DNA of 18,561 nt from an uncultured Hungatella sp. GTDB taxonomy: Bacteria > Bacillota > Clostridia > Lachnospirales > Lachnospiraceae. A program made the position numbers and the translations under genes. The notes under the pieces were generated by a model. It was not told the origin of the DNA, did not search any database, and saw only the letters and a program-made list of their open reading frames with translations. Numbering within the stretch: position 1 is the stretch's first letter; each line of letters opens with the position of its first letter. Shown piece after piece: positions 13,536 to 18,561 of the stretch. The stretch lies in assembly GCA_959018155.1 (NCBI GenBank), contig CAUEKH010000010.1, positions 1 through 18,561 on the forward strand, written 5' to 3'.

Positions 13536-15347
13536 ATGAAGCGATTTTTCAATAATCTGAAGTTTCGGAGTAAGATAATCTTGCTGTTTGGGATTATTTT
13601 TTTATTTACAACTGTAAGCAGCGGAGCGGCCTATTACCGGTATACTTCAAATGACATTGAAGAGAACTTCAAAGTAGGGGCGGAGGATGTCCTGACTCAG
13701 ATTGTAGATACTCTGAGCCTGCGTTTTGGCGTGATCAGTCAGAGGACCAACGGGATGCTGATAAACTATACGTTTGTGGTGACCCTGTCCGATTACTTAA
13801 ATAATCCAAATGATCCGAACGCGGTTAAGGCAATGGGAACCGTATCTGATTTCCTGCGTGATTTTGGAACGGGGGAGAGTCTGGTGCATTCGACCTATAT
13901 TTATACGGATAAAGGAAATTTTGATAATTTTGTCCGCATGAGAAAATGGGATTTCGATTTTAAGGAATCGATCTTTTACCAGAGTTATATGGAAGAGCCG
14001 GGAGCGGCGATCCGGTGGTTTCCTGTGATGGAGGATGCGATCTATCAGGATAATGATCGGGTGATTCCGTGTGTCTGGCGGTTCAGCGTGCAGGGATATG
14101 CAAAGGATCTCTATCTGGTGATTCAGATTAAGCAGTCGGAGTTGGAACGGATCTTAAAAAGAAAGTATGAATACTTTGACAGTATCCTTGTTCTCGATAA
14201 GGATGGAAACTTGATCGTGGGCCCGGAGGATTTTGATACGGAGGAGTTGATGGAGTTATCGGCGAACAAGAAGGCGGGAAGGCAGATGCTGGCTTCTGAT
14301 TTTTCGTATCAGGGGGAATCGTTTCTGGTGATCGGCGACGTGCTGAAGGAGAATGGCTGGCAGGTTTTCGGACTGAAATCGAGACAGGCGCTGCTGGGGA
14401 GTTTGAATGGGCTGCAGGATATGATTTTCGAGGTGATGGGGCTGGTCTTTCTGGCAGGCGTCGCGGCGATACTTCTGCTTTCCCATCAGCTGACGGACGC
14501 CTTACGGAAGCTGGAAAAACGGATGAGCTGCGTGCAGAGAGGCGATTTCGATACGAGATTTTTCTATCCCTATAAGGATGAGGTGGGGAGTCTGGCGAGA
14601 AGCTTTAACTTTATGATTGGAGAAATCCAGAACCTGGTGAAGAAGCAGGAGGAGACCATCGAGGAACTGAAGCGGGAGCGCGATTACGTGGCGAAGATTC
14701 AGAAACAGAAGCGGAAGGCGGAACTCAACGCCCTGCAGACTCAGATTAATCCCCATTTCCTGTATAATACGCTGAACGCGATCACGTGGCAGGCGGCGGA
14801 TCAGGGCGCTGAGGAAATCAGCATCCTTTCGAATTCCCTGGGGAAATTTTTCCGGCTGAGTCTGAGCAAGGGGGCGGAGATTATCACGCTTAGGGATGAG
14901 CTGGAGCATGTGACGAGTTATCTCGATATTCAGAGCATCCGCTACCATTCGCGGCTTCATTATGAGGTGGATGTGGATGAAAAATGGCTGGAAATCCGGA
15001 TTATCAAGCTGGTGCTTCAGCCGCTGGTGGAAAATTCCATCTATCACGGGATTAAGGAGAAGCCGGGGGCCGGAAGGATTGTGATCTCGGCGGAGGCGGC
15101 CATGGAGGTCCTGGAGATTTCCGTGTGGGATGACGGCGCGGGGATTGGGGCGGACAAACTGGCCGTGATCAACGAAGGCTTAAAAAACGGTCTGACGGAT
15201 CGGTCGGAGGGGTACGGAATCTTCAATGTAAATGAGAGAATCCGGCTGTTTTACGGCGATAAATTCGGATTGAGATACGAGAGCGAAGAGGGGCAGTGGA
15301 CCAGGGCGGTGCTTACGGTTCCGGCCGGAGACTGGGAGGTGGAGTGA
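13536..15347 (+). CDS. YesM-type sensor histidine kinase
   Basis: The 603-residue protein has a first membrane helix (about 13-33), a large extracytoplasmic sensor region (about 34-295), a second helix (about 297-317), and a HAMP domain (about 318-370) with a following coiled coil. A His_kinase dimerisation region (about 395-475) and an HATPase domain (about 490-600) complete it. The phosphorylated residue is His407 in QINPHFLYN. ATP-binding motifs are LVENSIYHGI (N-box, Asn500), DDGAGIG (532-538) and EGYGIFN. Such kinases with an extracellular sensor commonly detect oligosaccharides or the loaded binding protein. GGAGGGG precedes the ATG. The last base of its stop overlaps the start of the regulator gene. 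Confidence 0.95.
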   Translation: MKRFFNNLKFRSKIILLFGIIFLFTTVSSGAAYYRYTSNDIEENFKVGAEDVLTQIVDTLSLRFGVISQRTNGMLINYTFVVTLSDYLNNPNDPNAVKAMGTVSDFLRDFGTGESLVHSTYIYTDKGNFDNFVRMRKWDFDFKESIFYQSYMEEPGAAIRWFPVMEDAIYQDNDRVIPCVWRFSVQGYAKDLYLVIQIKQSELERILKRKYEYFDSILVLDKDGNLIVGPEDFDTEELMELSANKKAGRQMLASDFSYQGESFLVIGDVLKENGWQVFGLKSRQALLGSLNGLQDMIFEVMGLVFLAGVAAILLLSHQLTDALRKLEKRMSCVQRGDFDTRFFYPYKDEVGSLARSFNFMIGEIQNLVKKQEETIEELKRERDYVAKIQKQKRKAELNALQTQINPHFLYNTLNAITWQAADQGAEEISILSNSLGKFFRLSLSKGAEIITLRDELEHVTSYLDIQSIRYHSRLHYEVDVDEKWLEIRIIKLVLQPLVENSIYHGIKEKPGAGRIVISAEAAMEVLEISVWDDGAGIGADKLAVINEGLKNGLTDRSEGYGIFNVNERIRLFYGDKFGLRYESEEGQWTRAVLTVPAGDWEVE

Positions 15348-16966
15348 TGTATCGTGTGCTGATTGCGGATGATGAGGACTATGTCAGAGATCTGCTGGTG
15401 AAAAATATCCGGAATTCCACTCTGGATTTGGAGGTGGTTGCGGTGGCTGATGATGGCAGGGAAGCCCTCAAATCAGCTCTTCTTTCAGAGCCGGATATCG
15501 TGGTGACAGATATCGCCATGCCGTTTATGAACGGGCTGGAACTGATTCGGGAGCTGCAAAATTCCGGACTGCACAGCAAATACGTGGTTATCAGCGGGTA
15601 TGATGAGTTCGACTACGCGAAGCAGGCCATTTCCCTGGGGGTGAAGGATTATCTCCTGAAACCGTTTCTTCCCAGGGAACTGACTGAGGTTCTCCAGAAG
15701 ATTATGAAGGAACTGGACAGCCAGAAGATGCTGCAGCAGAATATGAGCCTCTTAAAGGAACAGGCGCTGCTCAGGGCCAGCCTGGCGCGGGAAAAGGCGC
15801 TTAAGGATCTGTTGCAGAAGAGGGAGTACGGAAAAGAGGGGGAGGTGGACCGGGCTCGTCTGGGGCTGGACCTTGCGGGAAAATATTTTGCCGCCGGCGT
15901 GGTCAGTCTGGCCGGCGGTTCCTGGAATTTTGGAAGTCAGGAGAATGTGGAGGAATTTCTCATGCTGATCCGCGACGGATATTTTCCGGGGGAAATCAAA
16001 ATGTACGCCGTAAGTTTTGATGGAATACAGCTTGCGGCTATCTGGTGCGGTGATGTGGAGGAAGAGAGCCGATTTCTTCATTTTCTGCGCAGCGGGCTGG
16101 AAAAAATCAGTTCGAGTCTGGAAAAATATTATCAGATTCAGTTCCGCTGTGCGGTAGGCCGCCCGTGCGCCAATGAGGACGGGCTGGAGAATTCCTACCG
16201 GGAGGCCATGGCCGTGTGGCGCGGAACTCTCAGTCCGGAAAAAGCGGTCATGTTTTACGGGGAAGAGGGGGAGAAGAAGGAGGAAACTCAGAGCAGCGGC
16301 CAGATTCGGGAGTGGAAGAGCCAGATCCGGCTGGCTGTCCGCACCGGTCAGAAGGTGGAGGCGCTGGAACTTCTCCAGGGATTAATCAAGTGCTACGCTT
16401 CTCTTTCTAATAAGAAGAACGACTATATCGCCGTGTCTGTCAGTGAACTGGTCTATGCGATCCAGAACGATATGGAACAGGCCGGATATGACAGGGCGGA
16501 GGCGGAACCGCTGGATTCCATGAAGGACCGTATCACCTACGGAAGCCTGATGGATATGAAGGAGATTCTGGAGGAATACATCACGGGATGCTGTCAGATG
16601 GTGGCGGAGAATTCCGAGGAGACGCGGGCCAGCGCTGTGGTGAAGCAGGTGAAGCTGCTGATCGAGGAACATTTGGGGGACGGAGAGGTGGACTTAGACT
16701 GTCTGGCGGCCAGGGTTCATTTCAGCGCGAGCTACGTCAGGCAGATTTTTAAGCAGCATACGGGAGAGGGCGTTGGCGAGTATCTGATCCGGAAGCGGAT
16801 GGAGCGGGCCGGAATGCTTCTCCAGAAGACGGGAATGAGGATTGCGGAGATTGCGGAGGAGTGCGGCTACGACAACCAGAGGTACTTTGCCAGCAGTTTT
16901 AAGAAGTTTTATGGCTGTACGCCGACGGAGTTTAAGAAGGTAGTAGAGGAACAGAAGTTGTATTAA
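15347..16966 (+). CDS. YesN-type response regulator with AraC DNA-binding domain
   Basis: The 539-residue protein begins with a receiver domain (about 1-120): acidic Asp8 and Asp9, phosphorylated Asp55 in VVTDIAMP, Ser83 in VVISGYDEF and Lys105 in DYLLKPF. A long central region (about 125-430) of mostly helical character resembles the linker of YesN-type regulators. The C-terminus holds two helix-turn-helix motifs of an AraC domain (about 440-535), including LAARVHFSASYVRQIFKQ and IAEIAEECGYDNQRYFASSF. I use the ATG at 15347 because it overlaps the kinase stop by one base and begins MYRVLIADDED. It probably activates the importer promoter at 9864. Confidence 0.95.
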   Translation: MYRVLIADDEDYVRDLLVKNIRNSTLDLEVVAVADDGREALKSALLSEPDIVVTDIAMPFMNGLELIRELQNSGLHSKYVVISGYDEFDYAKQAISLGVKDYLLKPFLPRELTEVLQKIMKELDSQKMLQQNMSLLKEQALLRASLAREKALKDLLQKREYGKEGEVDRARLGLDLAGKYFAAGVVSLAGGSWNFGSQENVEEFLMLIRDGYFPGEIKMYAVSFDGIQLAAIWCGDVEEESRFLHFLRSGLEKISSSLEKYYQIQFRCAVGRPCANEDGLENSYREAMAVWRGTLSPEKAVMFYGEEGEKKEETQSSGQIREWKSQIRLAVRTGQKVEALELLQGLIKCYASLSNKKNDYIAVSVSELVYAIQNDMEQAGYDRAEAEPLDSMKDRITYGSLMDMKEILEEYITGCCQMVAENSEETRASAVVKQVKLLIEEHLGDGEVDLDCLAARVHFSASYVRQIFKQHTGEGVGEYLIRKRMERAGMLLQKTGMRIAEIAEECGYDNQRYFASSFKKFYGCTPTEFKKVVEEQKLY

Positions 16967-17006
16967 CATATAAAATGATTCCGGTGAGGAAGAGTGGAGG
17001 CAAATT

Positions 17007-18561
17007 ATGATACAGTTTACTGACAGGGAAATAGAACATTTAAGGGAAAAAGGAAAGAGACAGCCGGAGACGATAGAGCAGTTAAAGGCAGGGGTAGAGG
17101 AGATTCTGGAGGAACCGGTGATTGTTCCGAAGACGGGGATTGGCAACTGGCAGCTTTACTACTACTGCCCGAAATGCTCGGTATTTCTGACGTTTGACAG
17201 GCATGACCCGCATCATCACAAATGTCCTTCCTGCGGGCAGGTTTTTTCCGGGGAACCGTATGACAGCACCTGGTGGGGGCTGATCAACAGCCACAATTAT
17301 ACGGCGGCGTTTCAGATGGGACTGATTTATCTGGTCACAGAAGAGGAGAGGTACGCGAAAAAGGCCATTGCCATTATGACGGAGTACGCAAAGTATTATA
17401 AGGATTACGAAGTGCATGGAAATATTCCTTATAACGGCCCGGGGAAGGCGGGCGCGCAGACGCTGGACGAGGCCAATTTCCTCCGCAGCTTTGCCATGGC
17501 TTATGATCTGCTGGCGGACGCCATGACGGAGGAGGAGCGCGCCGCAGTCCGTGACGGGATGCTGCTTCCGGGCGCGGAATTTCTGATGGAACACCGCCAT
17601 AACCAGCTTCACAACCATGAGGTGATCATCAACTCGGCGATCGCCATCATCGGCCTGATCTTCAATCGGGAAGATTATGTAAACTTTGCCGTCTATGAGC
17701 CTTACGGAATTCTGTACCAGCTGGAAAATGGCATGTTAGAGAACCATATGTGGTTTGAGGGCGCGTTCGGCTACCATTTCTATGCGCTGACCAGCTTTTT
17801 CGCGTATGAGAAATTTGCGTTACATACCCCGCATTCTCATATCCATCATCCGAATTATAAGGCGATGATGGAACTGTTAGTTTCTTATCTGGAGCCGGGA
17901 TTCCGGATCCCCATGTTAAATGATACGAACTACGGCCATACCAATTCCAGCCTCTATTTATACGAGTTCGCCTACCGGGAAATCGGGGGAGAGAAGCTCT
18001 TGTATGTGTTAAATCAGCTCTATAAAGAGGAGAAGCGCGACAATCTGGAGGCATTTATCTACGGTGTGGATGAACTGCCGGAGTGCTCGATGGATTTTTC
18101 CAACTACCATGTGGAGGAAGGCCAGTTTGGAAATACCATCTTAAGAGGGAAGGATGGCAGATACCTACTGTTTAAGCATGACAGCTACGGCGGAGAGCAC
18201 GATCACTACGACAGGCTCGATATCAGCTATCTGGCCTATGGAAAGAGGATTGCCCCGGATCTCGGTACGACGGGATACGGCGCAATCCTGCATTACGACT
18301 ACTATAAGAATACGGGTTCCCATAACACCGTGAACATCGGGGAGGAGAACCAGGCGCCGGTCAACGGGAAGCTTCTGCGGTATGAGGAGAAGGATGGCAT
18401 TGTCTACGTGGAGGCGGAGGCTGACTGGCAGGCGCCGTATGAGATGCCGGACAGCTTTACCATCGTCCAGTGGAAGGAAGAGAATTACCGGCCGGTGAAG
18501 ATGGTGAGAAAGATTGCCTGGGCCCCGGACTATTTCGTGGAGGTATTTACGGTAAATGGGG
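17007..18561 (+). CDS. Heparinase II/III-family polysaccharide lyase, truncated at window end
   Basis: The first 518 residues are in the window and no stop is reached. There is no signal peptide, so the enzyme appears cytoplasmic. Near the N-terminus four cysteines (Cys54, Cys57, Cys73, Cys76) form a zinc-ribbon-like pair of CxxC motifs. An alpha-helical toroid follows, with the catalytic Asn203-His204 in LHNHEV and Tyr256 in EGAFGYHFY. The beta-sheet domain has GGEHDHYDRLDISYLAYG with His398 and a SHNTV motif, typical of the heparinase II/III C-terminal domain. The family removes uronic-acid-containing units by beta-elimination from glycosaminoglycans, alginate or similar polymers; the exact substrate is not readable. 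GGAGG lies 6 nt before the ATG. It follows the regulator by 40 bp with no terminator. Confidence 0.88.
   Translation, partial: MIQFTDREIEHLREKGKRQPETIEQLKAGVEEILEEPVIVPKTGIGNWQLYYYCPKCSVFLTFDRHDPHHHKCPSCGQVFSGEPYDSTWWGLINSHNYTAAFQMGLIYLVTEEERYAKKAIAIMTEYAKYYKDYEVHGNIPYNGPGKAGAQTLDEANFLRSFAMAYDLLADAMTEEERAAVRDGMLLPGAEFLMEHRHNQLHNHEVIINSAIAIIGLIFNREDYVNFAVYEPYGILYQLENGMLENHMWFEGAFGYHFYALTSFFAYEKFALHTPHSHIHHPNYKAMMELLVSYLEPGFRIPMLNDTNYGHTNSSLYLYEFAYREIGGEKLLYVLNQLYKEEKRDNLEAFIYGVDELPECSMDFSNYHVEEGQFGNTILRGKDGRYLLFKHDSYGGEHDHYDRLDISYLAYGKRIAPDLGTTGYGAILHYDYYKNTGSHNTVNIGEENQAPVNGKLLRYEEKDGIVYVEAEADWQAPYEMPDSFTIVQWKEENYRPVKMVRKIAWAPDYFVEVFTVNG

Noticed and set aside
17082..18054. Minus-strand open frames of 178 and 130 codons at the right end
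   Set aside because: They are antisense to the heparinase-type lyase frame, which shows clear family motifs.

Overview
The window looks like chromosome from a gut-type Firmicute, most likely a Lachnospiraceae / Clostridium cluster XIVa member. This is inferred from the strong AGGAGG ribosome-binding sites, moderate GC, paired LytTR and DUF3021 genes, a DUF4430 and ECF-transporter pair, an ABC sugar importer without its own ATPase, and a YesM/YesN-type two-component system. No rRNA, tRNA, CRISPR array, insertion sequence or phage gene was recognised, and no taxonomic marker is present to confirm the family.

Left part (about 1-3500), minus strand. A two-gene operon encodes a LytTR DNA-binding regulator and a four-helix DUF3021 membrane protein, with a four-base stop/start overlap and a good promoter. 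To its right, a three-gene operon reads DUF4430 membrane-anchored protein, ECF-type S component, and an RlmI-like 23S rRNA methyltransferase. Between this operon and the next genes is a GC-rich intergenic stretch of about 340 bp carrying divergent promoters.

Middle part (about 3700-7530), plus strand. A shortened, divergent sirtuin-like protein is followed by hisH-hisF (imidazole glycerol phosphate synthase), ung (uracil-DNA glycosylase) and uppP (undecaprenyl-diphosphatase). The run ends at a strong intrinsic terminator.

Central part (about 7690-9790). Two minus-strand single-gene units follow: an HPr-like protein that lacks the phosphorylatable His and the Ser-46 motif, and a class I DAHP synthase with its own terminator. 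A small plus-strand gene then encodes a protein of short glycine-containing repeats, perhaps a 4-fold beta-flower protein.

Right part (about 9840-18561), plus strand. This is a carbohydrate-utilisation locus: a solute-binding lipoprotein, two MalF/MalG-type permeases, a YesM-type sensor histidine kinase, a YesN-type AraC response regulator, and a heparinase II/III-family polysaccharide lyase cut off by the window edge. The inferred logic is that the kinase and regulator sense an oligosaccharide and activate the importer promoter. That promoter is near-consensus and is preceded by spaced TCAGA repeats. The importer brings in uronate-containing oligosaccharides, and the lyase, which has no signal peptide, cleaves them in the cytoplasm. 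The missing ABC ATPase would be a shared one encoded elsewhere.

I do not see a clearly new multi-gene system. The best candidates for new biology are the degenerate sirtuin-like and HPr-like proteins, the DUF4430/ECF pair, and the regulatory architecture and unknown substrate of the lyase locus.
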